64,000 nt of DNA. It comes from Flavobacterium filum DSM 17961 (GTDB lineage Bacteria > Bacteroidota > Bacteroidia > Flavobacteriales > Flavobacteriaceae). The stretch covers positions 62,001 to 126,000 of the forward strand of contig NZ_AUDM01000013.1 of NCBI RefSeq assembly GCF_000425465.1, given 5' to 3'. The notes under the pieces were generated by a model, which made no database searches, had not been told where the DNA came from, and saw only the letters and a program-made list of their open reading frames with translations. A program made the translations under genes and the position numbers. Below are positions 7,772-17,554 of this stretch, one piece after another. Every line of letters begins with the position of its first letter. The first letter of the stretch is position 1.

Positions 7772-9961
7772 ATGTCCCCAAGAATACTATTTATTTTTTT
7801 ACTGCTCTATAATGTAGCTTTTTCTCAATCCTCTTCAAATGGAAAAAGCAAAAAAGAAGTTTTACAATTTCTTTCTGTTTCTGATAGCTTGTTGCTAAAG
7901 GCAGATTATAAGAACTCTTTGGTTTCTTCTAATAAAGCTTTAACTAAAGCTATTCAACTCAATGAAAATAATCTTATTGCATTGTCTTATAATTCCATAG
8001 GAGGAGTGTATGAAGAAATATTAGAAATAGATAAAGCTTTGGGTTACTACGATAAGGCAATTCAATATTCTGATAAGGCAAAAAACGATACCCTTAAAAT
8101 TTGGTTTTATAATAATATTGGGAATATTTATTTATATCGAAAAAATGATGCAAAAACCGGTATAGATTATTATTTAAAATCGCTTGAATATGCCGACCAA
8201 TTTAAAGAAGAAGCATCAAAAGTTCTGACAAAGATTAATTTAGCTTGGGCTTATTTTCAACAAAATGAATACAAAAAAGCCATTGAAAATGTTGATTTTG
8301 CTGAAAAGAACATTGAATTGATGAAGTATCCGGATACGGAAGCCTATTTGAATTTGTTATTAGGTTTAAAATATAGTCATCTGAACAATGACGAATTGGT
8401 TGAATATCATTTCCAGAAAGCAATTGAAATCAGTAAAACCAATCAATTGGATAGTTATCTTTCGGATATTCACGAAGAATATGCACGCTATTTATTTAAA
8501 AAAGGTGATTATAAAAATGCATTCATCCAATTGGATTTGCATGAAGAAGTAAAGGATCGCATTTTTAATTCAGATAACGTAAAAAGTATCAATCTTACCG
8601 CTTTAAAAATTGAATTAGAAGAATCAAAACGCGAACTGGTAAAAGTAAACAAAGAGCGAAGTCTTCAACAGGAAAATCTTAAAAAGACTAAAATAATTAC
8701 CTCACTTTCATTGGTTTTTTTGCTATTGATGGTCTTTTTGTTATATATGTTGTACCGCAATATTATTTTTAGAAAAAAAGTTAATATTTATTTAGAAGCA
8801 AAGAACAAAGAACTAAACGAAGCAAAAGAAAAAGCAGAAGAAGCTTCAAAATTAAAATCACAATTTATTTCGACTATTAGTCATGAACTTCGAACACCTT
8901 TGTATGGAGTGGTTGGAATTACCAATATGTTGGCAGATGAACACAATGAATTAACCGATAGTCCGCATTTGAAATCATTGAAGTTTTCTGCACGCTACTT
9001 ATTGTCTTTAGTTAATGATTTACTTCAAATTAATAAAATTGAAGAGAACAAAGTAGTTTTAGAAAATGGAACGATGAATTTAGAAGATGAAATTCACATG
9101 GTGGCAGAATCGCTATCGTTTATTGCCACACGAAATAGTAATAAAATCATTACCGAAATTGATAAATCTATTCCTGAATATATCATTGGAGACAAGTTGC
9201 GATTATCTCAAATTTTAATGAATTTAGTGAGTAATGCTTTAAAATTTACTCAAAACGGTGAAGTTCGAATAATAGTTAAATTAGAAAATACAAATGGTAG
9301 CCACGCTAATATCCGCTTTGAAGTAAGTGATACAGGTATTGGAATTCCTCAAAAAGATTTAGCTAAAATTTTCGATAAGTTTGTTCAGATTGACCGAAAA
9401 GAAGATGATTACCAAGGTGCCGGTTTAGGACTTTCGATCGTTAAAAAATTAGTTCAAATATTTGGAAGTGAGATTTTTGTTGAAAGTGAAGAAGGTAAAG
9501 GAACTCGTTTTTATTTCACTATTGCTTTTGAAACCGACACTAAAAAAGTGGACGAGATTATCCATAATATTTCGGTAGATTTATCTGTTGAGCAAGTTTA
9601 CAAAGTTTTGGTGGTGGAAGACAATAAAATCAATCAAATGGTGACCCGCAAAATAATGGAGAAAAATAACTTCAAGTTTTTGATTGTGGATGATGGTTAT
9701 GCGGCCATTGAAGCGTTAGGAAAAGAACATTTTGACGTGGTGTTGATGGATATTAATATGCCACTTATCAATGGTTTTGAAACGACTCGACTCATTCGTA
9801 AAAAAGAAATTACCATTCCGATTATAGCTTTGACTGCTTTTGCAAAAGATGAAATTACAGATGAAGCTTTTGCTGTTGGAATGAATGATGTGCTAATAAA
9901 ACCATTTGAACCCTCAAAATTGATTCAATGTATTGAAAAATTAATGAGAAATAATCGTTAA
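7772..9961 (+). CDS. TPR-containing hybrid histidine kinase with C-terminal receiver
   Basis: 729 residues. A signal peptide (MSPRILFIFLLLYNVAFSQ) precedes a periplasmic region of TPR-like helical repeats. One transmembrane helix is at about 308-326, followed by a short coiled coil. The HisKA box FISTISHELRTPL carries phospho-acceptor His371. The HATPase domain has an N box (LMNLVSNALKF), DTGIGIPQKDL and GLGLSIVKKL. The receiver domain has VVEDNKINQMV and phospho-acceptor Asp660 in VLMDINMP. There is no output domain and no DNA-binding regulator nearby, so the partner is unknown. The stop overlaps the convergent RNA helicase gene by 4 nt. Confidence 0.92.
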   Translation: MSPRILFIFLLLYNVAFSQSSSNGKSKKEVLQFLSVSDSLLLKADYKNSLVSSNKALTKAIQLNENNLIALSYNSIGGVYEEILEIDKALGYYDKAIQYSDKAKNDTLKIWFYNNIGNIYLYRKNDAKTGIDYYLKSLEYADQFKEEASKVLTKINLAWAYFQQNEYKKAIENVDFAEKNIELMKYPDTEAYLNLLLGLKYSHLNNDELVEYHFQKAIEISKTNQLDSYLSDIHEEYARYLFKKGDYKNAFIQLDLHEEVKDRIFNSDNVKSINLTALKIELEESKRELVKVNKERSLQQENLKKTKIITSLSLVFLLLMVFLLYMLYRNIIFRKKVNIYLEAKNKELNEAKEKAEEASKLKSQFISTISHELRTPLYGVVGITNMLADEHNELTDSPHLKSLKFSARYLLSLVNDLLQINKIEENKVVLENGTMNLEDEIHMVAESLSFIATRNSNKIITEIDKSIPEYIIGDKLRLSQILMNLVSNALKFTQNGEVRIIVKLENTNGSHANIRFEVSDTGIGIPQKDLAKIFDKFVQIDRKEDDYQGAGLGLSIVKKLVQIFGSEIFVESEEGKGTRFYFTIAFETDTKKVDEIIHNISVDLSVEQVYKVLVVEDNKINQMVTRKIMEKNNFKFLIVDDGYAAIEALGKEHFDVVLMDINMPLINGFETTRLIRKKEITIPIIALTAFAKDEITDEAFAVGMNDVLIKPFEPSKLIQCIEKLMRNNR

Positions 9962-11211
9962 TACCACCGTTTTTTATTCTTTTTCGAAGCATCAGATTTT
10001 CGGGAAGCGTTATTTTTCTTTGTATTTCGATAATCTTTTTTTGCCGGTTCTTCTGTTTTTGTTTCCTCAACAGTTGTCCATGGATACGGATGATCTTTTA
10101 TGGTTTTTACATTCACTTTGACTAGCTTTTGAATGTCTTTCCAATATACTTCTTCATCTTTTCCACAAAAAGAAATCGAAATTCCTCCATTTCCGGCTCG
10201 ACCGGTTCTTCCGATGCGGTGTACATACGTTTCCGGAATATTGGGCAAATCAAAATTCAATACGTACGGTAAACTTTCAATGTCAATTCCGCGAGCGGCA
10301 ATATCGGTGGCTACTAAAACCGAAATTTCATTCTTTTTGAAGGCTTCTAAAACCCTTTGACGAGCCGACTGTGATTTATCACCGTGAATGGCTTCTGCAT
10401 TTACACCGTTTTTCTTTAATGCTTTGACCACATTATCAGCACCGTGTTTGGTTCTCGAAAAAACCAACAATTGTTTTAATCCTTCGTTTCGAATCAAATG
10501 ATATAACAATTTTCGCTTGTCTTCTTTGTTTACAAAGTAAATACGTTGCTCCACCGTTTCAGCTGTGGAAGATATTGGTGTTACCGATACATATTTTGGT
10601 TGTTTTAAAAAACTATCAGCCAATTCACGAATGGCAATTGGCATTGTTGCAGAAAACAATAAGGTTTGACGATTATCCGGGGTTAATTTGATGATTTTTT
10701 TCACGTCATTGATAAAACCCATGTCTAACATTTGATCAGCTTCGTCTAAAACTAAGGTGTGTAAATGGTCTAAATCGATAAATCCTTGTTTGTGTAAATC
10801 CAATAATCTACCTGGAGTAACGATTAATATATCAACACCTTTTTTTAATTGATCAACTTGAGGCACTTGACTTACGCCACCATAAATAGTGAGTTGGCGA
10901 ATGTTGGTATATTTTCCATACGTATCAAAGCTTTCTCCAATTTGAATGGCTAGTTCACGAGTAGGCGTAACCACTAATGTTCGAATATATTTGCGTTTTT
11001 GAGCAGATCCTACAATTCTATGCAAAGTATTCAAGATTGGAATAGCAAAAGCGGCCGTTTTACCGGTACCGGTTTGTGCACAACCCACCAAGTCATTTCC
11101 TTCTAAAATGATAGGAATAGCTTGTTGTTGAATTGGAGTGGGAGTAGTGTAACCTTCATCCGATAAAGCATGTTGAATATTTGAAAGTAAATGTAAGTCT
11201 TGAAACGTCAT
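9958..11211 (-). CDS. rhlE: DEAD-box ATP-dependent RNA helicase, RhlE type
   Basis: 417 residues with the full DEAD-box motif set: Q motif TPTPIQQQAIP, AQTGTGKT, PTRELA, DEAD (VLDEADQMLDMGF), SAT, ARGID and HRIGRTGRAG. A ~40-residue Lys/Asn/Ser-rich basic tail follows, typical of RhlE-like proteins. The likely role is RNA unwinding in ribosome assembly or RNA decay. RhlE as opposed to a sister subgroup is judged from overall sequence only. The gene is single and convergent with the kinase gene. Confidence 0.88.
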   Translation of the reverse strand: MTFQDLHLLSNIQHALSDEGYTTPTPIQQQAIPIILEGNDLVGCAQTGTGKTAAFAIPILNTLHRIVGSAQKRKYIRTLVVTPTRELAIQIGESFDTYGKYTNIRQLTIYGGVSQVPQVDQLKKGVDILIVTPGRLLDLHKQGFIDLDHLHTLVLDEADQMLDMGFINDVKKIIKLTPDNRQTLLFSATMPIAIRELADSFLKQPKYVSVTPISSTAETVEQRIYFVNKEDKRKLLYHLIRNEGLKQLLVFSRTKHGADNVVKALKKNGVNAEAIHGDKSQSARQRVLEAFKKNEISVLVATDIAARGIDIESLPYVLNFDLPNIPETYVHRIGRTGRAGNGGISISFCGKDEEVYWKDIQKLVKVNVKTIKDHPYPWTTVEETKTEEPAKKDYRNTKKNNASRKSDASKKNKKRWY

Positions 11212-11279
11212 AGTAAAAAAATTGACTGCAAAGATAGGGTAATTATTTTTGCGACTCTAACATTTGATTTGGAATAAAA

Positions 11280-12320
11280 TTATCCCTCCAAACTACTTTT
11301 CGCCTTCACAAAATCAGTTATCAAATAGCCAATTAATTTTCCGATGAGTTGAGGATTTTTATCTTCCCCCAAATCCGGAGCTCCTTCACAAATATGTAAA
11401 TAAGCAGCATTTGGATGTTGTCCAAAATGATGCACAAATTGTCTGGCTTGTTCAACTGAAAAACCACTAGGTGTCATGGCACTACTGGCAATGTTGGGAA
11501 GAGAATCCAAATCAATTTCAATTCCGAACGGTTCATTTTTGATAAAAGTCAACGCTTGATTCAATTCTTGCTCAAAATTTTTCACTTTTCTGATGCTGAT
11601 TTCGTCATACGTATTGAAACGCACACGGTCTTCCAAGTCTTTTAAACGCATCAATACATTTTTTGAAGTATAGCTTTCGTGTAAACCATAAATGAAATAC
11701 TTTTTTAAAAATCCATCATCAAAAGCATACGAAAATCCATTTCCGCTATGACGACCTTCTAAAATTCTAAAATCAGAGTGAGCATCAAGATTTACGGCAT
11801 TGATGGGTTTTCCTTTTGCCAAGGCAGTTCCTTTAATATTGCCATAAGCATTATTGTGTCCGCCACCAATGATAATCGGTATTTTCCCGGCTTTCACAAT
11901 GGTAAAAATGATATGTGAAACTTCTTTGTCTATTTTTTCAACAAGAGTAGAAAACGTTTTACGGTCTTCGGTATTGAGAAAATCTAAATTTTCAGCTTTT
12001 TTCATTTCATCTTTTACTTCTAATGCCCCTAAAAGCAATAGTTGACTTCCTTTACAGAAACGATTGTGTTGAATATTGGCAATACTTTTTATAGCACTTT
12101 CCCAAGCAGTTGAAGCTCCCGGACGTCCGAAATTGGCTCGAACACCAATATCTTCAGGAATACCAAGTACAACAAATTTAGCTTTACAATCCGAGATAAA
12201 CTGAACAGGGTCCACATCTTTTGGAACCGTTAGCATTTTTTCACCAAATTTAACTTCACCACTTCTGTGGTTGGTAATTTTTCCTAATTCTATTGAAGTG
12301 AACGGAATCAGATTTTCCAT
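11280..12320 (-). CDS. hutG: Formimidoylglutamase (arginase family)
   Basis: 346 residues of the ureohydrolase fold. The two-metal ligands are visible in IIGGGHNNAYG, NLDAHSDFR and IEIDLDSLP. FGRPGASTAWESAI near the N-terminus is typical of Bacteroidetes formimidoylglutamases. The enzyme converts N-formimidoyl-glutamate to glutamate and formamide, the last step of one histidine degradation route. hutH lies 2.6 kb away on the other strand, which supports this over arginase or agmatinase. hutU and hutI are not in the window. The start MENLIPFTSIEL is the only reasonable one. Confidence 0.85.
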   Translation of the reverse strand: MENLIPFTSIELGKITNHRSGEVKFGEKMLTVPKDVDPVQFISDCKAKFVVLGIPEDIGVRANFGRPGASTAWESAIKSIANIQHNRFCKGSQLLLLGALEVKDEMKKAENLDFLNTEDRKTFSTLVEKIDKEVSHIIFTIVKAGKIPIIIGGGHNNAYGNIKGTALAKGKPINAVNLDAHSDFRILEGRHSGNGFSYAFDDGFLKKYFIYGLHESYTSKNVLMRLKDLEDRVRFNTYDEISIRKVKNFEQELNQALTFIKNEPFGIEIDLDSLPNIASSAMTPSGFSVEQARQFVHHFGQHPNAAYLHICEGAPDLGEDKNPQLIGKLIGYLITDFVKAKSSLEG

Positions 12321-12373
12321 ATAAAAAAAATTGTACTCAAAAATACTATTTTTAAATAAATTACGTTAGAAAA

Positions 12374-12406
12374 TTGCATATCGAATCTAAATTAAAATTA
12401 ACTTTG
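12374..12406 (+). promoter_or_regulatory. Bacteroidetes promoter for the coiled-coil membrane protein
   Basis: TTG at 12374-12376, a 22-nt spacer, then TAACTTTG at 12399-12406, an exact TAnnTTTG. The ATG is 20 nt further on. Confidence 0.65.
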
Positions 12407-12426
12407 CCTAAAAATCAACTAATCTT

Positions 12427-13311
12427 ATGGAAAATCAAAACAACAATTCAAAATTAAAAGCTATCATTTTAGTATTATCCTTATTGTTACTAGCTAGTTT
12501 GGGATATATGTTTAAAATGAGTTCAGACGCTAAAAAAGTTGAAACAGAATTATCTTCTGTAACAACTGAAAAAGAAACAGCTTTAGATGAATTAGCTCAA
12601 TTAAAAACAACGTATGATGCTGCAATTGCTGAAAATACCTCCATGTCTGAGGAATTAATTGCAGAAAGAGATAAGGTTGTAAAGCTAATGGAAGAATTGA
12701 AAAAAGCTAAAGTTGATTCAGGCACTTTAGCCAACTACAAGAGACAAATTGCAGATTTACAATCTAAAATGAATGCTTTGATTCAAGAGAATGACGCATT
12801 GAAGAAATTAAATCAAGATTTAACAACAGAAATTGATAGTACAAAAACAATTCTGGTAGAAGCTAAACAATATAATCAAGTATTAGCGGGTCAAAATGAA
12901 GAATTATCTAAAACGGTTGAAAAAGCTTCAAAATTATCTATCTTGAATCTAAAAACTGGAGCTTACAAGGTAAAAAGCTCAGGTAAAGAAGTAGCTACTG
13001 AAAAAGCTCGAAGAGCAGATATTTTGAAAGTGAGTTTTACTATTGCTGAAAATAAAGTAGCAAAATCAGGTGATAAATCATACTATGTTCAAGTAATTGA
13101 TAGTAAAAATAATGTGTTAGGTGAGAAAAAATTAATTGAATTTGGTGATCAATCATTAACGTATAGCTTCATTACAACTGTTCAATACGAAAATAATACT
13201 GTAAATGTGTCTGAAAATTTACCAGGTGAAAATTTTGAAAAAGGCTCTTACTTTGTAAATATTTTTGACAAAGGAGAATTAGTTGGAAAAACCAGTTTTA
13301 CGTTGAAATAA
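12427..13311 (+). CDS. Membrane-anchored coiled-coil protein, function unknown
   Basis: 294 residues. A short Asn-rich start is followed by one transmembrane helix (about 10-30), then a long heptad-rich coiled coil (about 33-170), then a beta-rich C-terminal domain of ~110 residues containing SYYVQVIDSKNNVLGEKKL and SYFVNIFDKGELVG. The topology suggests a stalk and domain in the periplasm. Similar proteins occur in flavobacteria, but I recognise no function. It has its own promoter and a strong terminator, so it is a single-gene unit. Confidence 0.75.
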   Translation: MENQNNNSKLKAIILVLSLLLLASLGYMFKMSSDAKKVETELSSVTTEKETALDELAQLKTTYDAAIAENTSMSEELIAERDKVVKLMEELKKAKVDSGTLANYKRQIADLQSKMNALIQENDALKKLNQDLTTEIDSTKTILVEAKQYNQVLAGQNEELSKTVEKASKLSILNLKTGAYKVKSSGKEVATEKARRADILKVSFTIAENKVAKSGDKSYYVQVIDSKNNVLGEKKLIEFGDQSLTYSFITTVQYENNTVNVSENLPGENFEKGSYFVNIFDKGELVGKTSFTLK

Positions 13312-13331
13312 GAAATCTTTAAATAAAAAAA

Positions 13332-13352
13332 GGAGCAATTATAAGTTGCTCC
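13332..13352 (+). terminator. Rho-independent terminator
   Basis: GGAGCAA-TTATAAG-TTGCTCC followed by nine T residues, preceded by A-rich DNA. Confidence 0.85.
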
Positions 13353-13404
13353 TTTTTTTTTGAACTATATTAAAACTAAATTGTTTTGTTATAAAATGAT
13401 TATT

Positions 13405-14787
13405 TTATAAACCAACTTCCTTCAATAAATCTTTTAATTTTGCATCTGAAGGTCTTGGAGCATCGGCATTCACAATTTTACCTTCGGTGTCAATTAAAAT
13501 AAATCTCGGAATACCGTCAATTGCGTAATTCTTAACAAAATCAGATTTCCAATCATTATCGGCAAACAATTGAATTCCTTTTAATTCTTTGTCGGCTACC
13601 ATTTTTTTCCATTTTTCAACATCTTTTTTATCATCAATTGAAATGCTTACAAATTCGATATTTTTTCCGTGGTATTCCTTTTCAACTGCTTTTAGAGCCG
13701 GAATTTCTCCAATACACGGTCCGCACCAAGTGGCCCAAACATCAATATAAACGAATTTTCCTTTCAAACTTTCTAATGAAGTTTTTCCACCATTTATGTT
13801 TTCATATTCAAAAGTAGGTGAGGGTAAACCTTTGGCAATATTTTTTAAAATTTCATATTTTTCAGTTAATTTTTCTTTGTATTTTTCATCCATTGAATAA
13901 CTCAACATTTCTTTGTAAACGGATTCTAAATTTGGAGTTGTACCGTTAAGTTCATACATCATATTTTTGACCATTTCACTTTGAATGAGTTTACTTTTTA
14001 TTGTTTTTAATGTAGCAAAACCTTTTTCAATTGGCGTTTTTGTTGAATCTGCTTCGGCATACATTTTTTCAGAAAAGTGATTTCCACTTAAATTACGATA
14101 GGAATAGGAAAATTTAAATAATTCTTCATTATCCATCGAAAAATCATCACCCACTTTTGGAAAACTTTCTGACGCTTTGAATTCTCTATTGTCAGTAAAA
14201 TAACCATGATAAGACGGATATTGTTCATACAATTTTAAAACATGATAATCGGCATCTAATTTTTCAAGTTTTATAAAATTTTGATTGGTTAACTTTGCTT
14301 CATCCAATGTTTTCAAAATTTCTTTTTTGTATAATTCATTTTTTTCTATGAATGCTTTTTCGTCTAAAGAGAATAATGGTTTAATACCTTCCATATTATT
14401 CAATTTACCATAAATGGATTCAATTATTTGATGTTTTTTAGACATAAAATTATTTTCATCGGAACCATTTCCTTTGAAAACAAAAGATTTTTCAAACTCT
14501 TCGGCATTATTTTCTAAATTCAATTGAAAGCCTTTTTCTAAATAAATGAATCGTTGTTTTTCATCATTTAAAACCAATGAATAAAGTCCGTCATAATCCA
14601 AATTTAACGTATCAGAAAATGTTCCATCATCTTTAAGATTGATTTCTTTTGAAAAATTTAACCCTTCTAATTTGATTGTTTTTGAATCAGAATTCGTAAT
14701 TTTTCCTGATAATGTGGTGATAATTTCTTTATCCTGACAAGAAATAAAGCAAATTACGGAGAGTAAAGCGATAATTTTTTTCATCAT
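13405..14787 (-). CDS. TlpA/ResA-like thiol-disulfide oxidoreductase lipoprotein (DUF4369 type)
   Basis: 460 residues. The N-terminus has a lipoprotein signal with the lipobox Cys in CFISCQDKE. The next ~130 residues resemble DUF4369, a beta-rich domain common before thioredoxins in Bacteroidetes. The C-terminal ~140 residues are a TlpA-like thioredoxin with WATWCGPC (Cys355 and Cys358) and IDGIPRFILID containing the cis-Pro. It is expected to be a periplasmic membrane-anchored thiol reductant. The gene is divergent from hutH with 121 nt between starts. Confidence 0.87.
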   Translation of the reverse strand: MMKKIIALLSVICFISCQDKEIITTLSGKITNSDSKTIKLEGLNFSKEINLKDDGTFSDTLNLDYDGLYSLVLNDEKQRFIYLEKGFQLNLENNAEEFEKSFVFKGNGSDENNFMSKKHQIIESIYGKLNNMEGIKPLFSLDEKAFIEKNELYKKEILKTLDEAKLTNQNFIKLEKLDADYHVLKLYEQYPSYHGYFTDNREFKASESFPKVGDDFSMDNEELFKFSYSYRNLSGNHFSEKMYAEADSTKTPIEKGFATLKTIKSKLIQSEMVKNMMYELNGTTPNLESVYKEMLSYSMDEKYKEKLTEKYEILKNIAKGLPSPTFEYENINGGKTSLESLKGKFVYIDVWATWCGPCIGEIPALKAVEKEYHGKNIEFVSISIDDKKDVEKWKKMVADKELKGIQLFADNDWKSDFVKNYAIDGIPRFILIDTEGKIVNADAPRPSDAKLKDLLKEVGL

Positions 14788-14856
14788 ATAATTATTTAGA
14801 TTCTCAAAAGTATAAAATTCAATTCACAATTTGTTATTAAAAAAACCACAATTATG

Positions 14857-14887
14857 TTGCATTTATGCAAACGTTTGCGGAATTTTG
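14857..14887 (+). promoter_or_regulatory. hutH promoter with a LacI-family-like operator in the spacer
   Basis: TTG at 14857-14859, a 20-nt spacer, then GAATTTTG at 14880-14887 (one mismatch to TAnnTTTG). Inside the spacer lies the perfect 12-bp palindrome GCAAACGTTTGC at 14867-14878. This has the core shape of LacI/GalR-family operators such as the PurR box. A bound repressor there would block the promoter directly. The regulator's identity is unknown and none is encoded nearby. Confidence 0.5.
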
Positions 14888-14908
14888 AAAACTCAACCAA
14901 AACCATAA

Positions 14909-16411
14909 ATGGACGCATATCATTATATCAGTTCCGATGTACTTTCGTTGGAAACCATCAATCAAATTTTACTTGAAAATAAATCGTTGGCTTTATCGGA
15001 AGAAGCCAAAGTTAACATTCAAAAATGCCGCGAATATTTAGATAAAAAAATGCAATCACAAACCGACCCGATTTACGGAATCAATACCGGATTTGGATCG
15101 CTGTGCAATGTGAAAATTTCGAATGAAAATCTTTCGCAATTGCAAGAAAACTTAGTAAAATCGCACGCTTGCGGAACGGGTGATGAAGTTCCTAATTCGA
15201 TTGTGAAATTGATGTTGTTACTTAAGATTCAGTCGTTGAGTTACGGAAATTCAGGTGTTCAATTAGAAACGGTGGAACGATTAATTGAATTTTTTAATCA
15301 CGATATTTTGCCCATAATTTACACGCAAGGTTCTTTGGGAGCTTCCGGTGATTTGGCTCCGTTAGCCCATTTGAGTTTACCATTATTAGGTGAAGGCGAA
15401 GTGTTTTTTGAGGGTAAAAAAATCCATTCTAAAGAAGTTCTTGCTCATTTTAACTGGAAACCAATTGTTTTGCAATCCAAAGAAGGTTTGGCTTTGTTAA
15501 ACGGTACGCAGTTTATGAGTGCATATGGTGTTTATATTTTATTAAAATCGTATAAGTTATCCTATTTAGCCGATTTAATCGGAACCATTTCTTTAGAAGG
15601 TTTTGATGGAAGAATAGATCCGTTTAACGAATTGATTCACTTGGTTCGTCCGCACAAAGGACAAATTGAAACAGCTCAACGCATCACTGAATTTTTAGAG
15701 GGCAGTGAAATTATAAATCAAAAGAAAGTTCACGTTCAAGATCCGTATTCTTTCCGATGTATGCCGCAAGTTCATGGAGCTTCAAAAGATACAATGGATT
15801 ATGTGCGAAGAGTTTTTAGAACAGAAATCAATTCGGTTACCGATAATCCGAATGTTTTTGTTGGCGAAGATATTATTGTTTCCGGTGGTAATTTTCACGG
15901 ACAACCGTTGGCTTTGGCTTTAGATTTTCTAGGAATTGCTTTAGCCGAATTAGGAAGTATTTCGGAAAGAAGAACCTATCAATTGATTTCCGGTCTGCGA
16001 GGTTTACCAGCATTTTTGGTTGATAATCCGGGTTTGAATTCAGGTTTTATGATTCCGCAATATACGGCTGCAAGCATCGTAAGTCAGAATAAACAATTGG
16101 CAACTCCAGCCAGTATTGATAGCATTGTTTCCAGTAACGGACAAGAAGATCACGTGAGTATGGGTGCGAATGCGGCGACAAAATGTTTCAAAATTATTGA
16201 AAATGTAGAACGCATTTTAGCCATTGAATTGATGAATGCTTCACAAGCGATTGAGTTTAGAAAACCATTGAAATCCAGTGAGTTTATTGAGCAATTTATA
16301 GCTTCTTACCGTACCGAAGTTCCGTTTGTAAAAGAAGACCGCATTTTGCATTATGACATTGAAAATTCAATTGCTTTTTTGAGGAGTTTTGAGATAGATA
16401 TTGAAAATTAA
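14909..16411 (+). CDS. hutH: Histidine ammonia-lyase
   Basis: 500 residues, the usual HutH length. The MIO-forming triad Ala145-Ser146-Gly147 sits in GSLGASGDLAPLAHL. Other family landmarks are GINTGFGSL near residue 55, QEDHVSMGANAATK and DNPNVF. The enzyme deaminates L-histidine to urocanate, the first step of histidine use. Of the rest of the pathway only hutG is visible here. The gene stands alone, with the ribB(A) gene converging 8 nt after its stop, so regulation probably rests on the operator-like site upstream. Confidence 0.95.
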   Translation: MDAYHYISSDVLSLETINQILLENKSLALSEEAKVNIQKCREYLDKKMQSQTDPIYGINTGFGSLCNVKISNENLSQLQENLVKSHACGTGDEVPNSIVKLMLLLKIQSLSYGNSGVQLETVERLIEFFNHDILPIIYTQGSLGASGDLAPLAHLSLPLLGEGEVFFEGKKIHSKEVLAHFNWKPIVLQSKEGLALLNGTQFMSAYGVYILLKSYKLSYLADLIGTISLEGFDGRIDPFNELIHLVRPHKGQIETAQRITEFLEGSEIINQKKVHVQDPYSFRCMPQVHGASKDTMDYVRRVFRTEINSVTDNPNVFVGEDIIVSGGNFHGQPLALALDFLGIALAELGSISERRTYQLISGLRGLPAFLVDNPGLNSGFMIPQYTAASIVSQNKQLATPASIDSIVSSNGQEDHVSMGANAATKCFKIIENVERILAIELMNASQAIEFRKPLKSSEFIEQFIASYRTEVPFVKEDRILHYDIENSIAFLRSFEIDIEN

Positions 16412-16419
16412 TTAAAAAT

Positions 16420-17550
16420 TTAATACTTCACATATTCTGTTATCTCCAAACCATAACCAATCATCCCAACTCGTTTGGTTTGTTCTGAATTGGAAAGTAG
16501 TTTGATTTTAGAAATGTCTAAATCATGTAATATTTGAGCTCCAATACCAAAGTCTTTTGAATCCATTTTGATAGATGGAGCATTCATCTGACCGTTTTCT
16601 TGTAACGTTTTTAATTCGCCAATTCTGGTTAACAACTCAATAGGTGGAATTTCTTGATTGATAAAAACAATGGCTCCTTTTCCTTCAAGATTTATGGCTT
16701 CAAACATTTTTTCTAACCTTGAATCTGTATTATGGGTCAAGGTTTCTAAAATATCATTATTAACTTGTTTGGAATTGATTCGAGTTAAAACAGCATCTCC
16801 TTTGTTCCAACTTCCTTTTGTGAGGGCAATATGTACTTGTTTATTAGTTGTTTGTAGATAAGCTCTTAATCGGAAAGTGCCAAAGCGAGTTTGCATTTCA
16901 AAGTCTTCTTTCTTTTGAATTAAGCTATCATGTTGCATTCGATAAGCAACCAAATCCTCAATTGAAACTAATTTAAGGTTGAATTTTTGAGCTACTTTTA
17001 CGAGTTCAGGAAGGCGAGACATTGTTCCGTCTTCATTCATAATTTCACAAATTACACCTGCTGGAGAAAATCCGGCTAAACGAGCAAAATCTATTGCGGC
17101 TTCTGTATGACCGGTTCTTCTGAGCACGCCACCTTGTTTAGCAATAAGAGGAAAAATATGTCCCGGTCGTGCTAAATCGTATGGTTTTGTATCTTCGTCC
17201 ACCAATGCTAGTATTGTTTTAGCTCTATCAGCAGCAGAAATTCCGGTGGTCACACCATGTCCTTTTAAATCTACAGAAACTGTGAAAGCTGTTTCCATAT
17301 GATCTGTATTATTTACAACCATTGCTCTTAAATCTAGTTCATTGCATCTTCTTTCAGTTAAAGGAGCACAAATTAAACCTCTTCCATGAGTGGCCATAAA
17401 ATTGACCATTTCTGGAGTAACTTTATCAGCAGCTGCCAAAAAATCACCCTCATTTTCTCGGTCTTCGTCATCAACCACGATTATTACTTTTCCTTGACGA
17501 ATGTCTTCAATTGCTTCTTCAATGGTGTTTAATATGATAGACTCAGCCAT
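16420..17550 (-). CDS. ribB: 3,4-dihydroxy-2-butanone 4-phosphate synthase with a degenerate GTP cyclohydrolase II domain
   Basis: 376 residues. Residues ~1-205 are a complete RibB domain with [28 protein letters not shown] and [10 protein letters not shown]. It makes the four-carbon precursor of riboflavin from ribulose 5-phosphate. The C-terminal ~170 residues align to RibA but lack its catalytic parts. The Cys zinc ligands are replaced (SKQVNNDI and LTHNTDS where RibA has SECLTGD and LRCDCG), and QEGRGIGL has become NQEIPPIEL. This half is probably not a cyclohydrolase. RibB fused to a RibA-like pseudo-domain is known elsewhere (RibBX). It is the last gene of the tpx-to-ribB operon, 4 nt after the permease gene. 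Confidence 0.9.
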   Translation of the reverse strand: MAESIILNTIEEAIEDIRQGKVIIVVDDEDRENEGDFLAAADKVTPEMVNFMATHGRGLICAPLTERRCNELDLRAMVVNNTDHMETAFTVSVDLKGHGVTTGISAADRAKTILALVDEDTKPYDLARPGHIFPLIAKQGGVLRRTGHTEAAIDFARLAGFSPAGVICEIMNEDGTMSRLPELVKVAQKFNLKLVSIEDLVAYRMQHDSLIQKKEDFEMQTRFGTFRLRAYLQTTNKQVHIALTKGSWNKGDAVLTRINSKQVNNDILETLTHNTDSRLEKMFEAINLEGKGAIVFINQEIPPIELLTRIGELKTLQENGQMNAPSIKMDSKDFGIGAQILHDLDISKIKLLSNSEQTKRVGMIGYGLEITEYVKY

Positions 17551-17554
17551 AATT

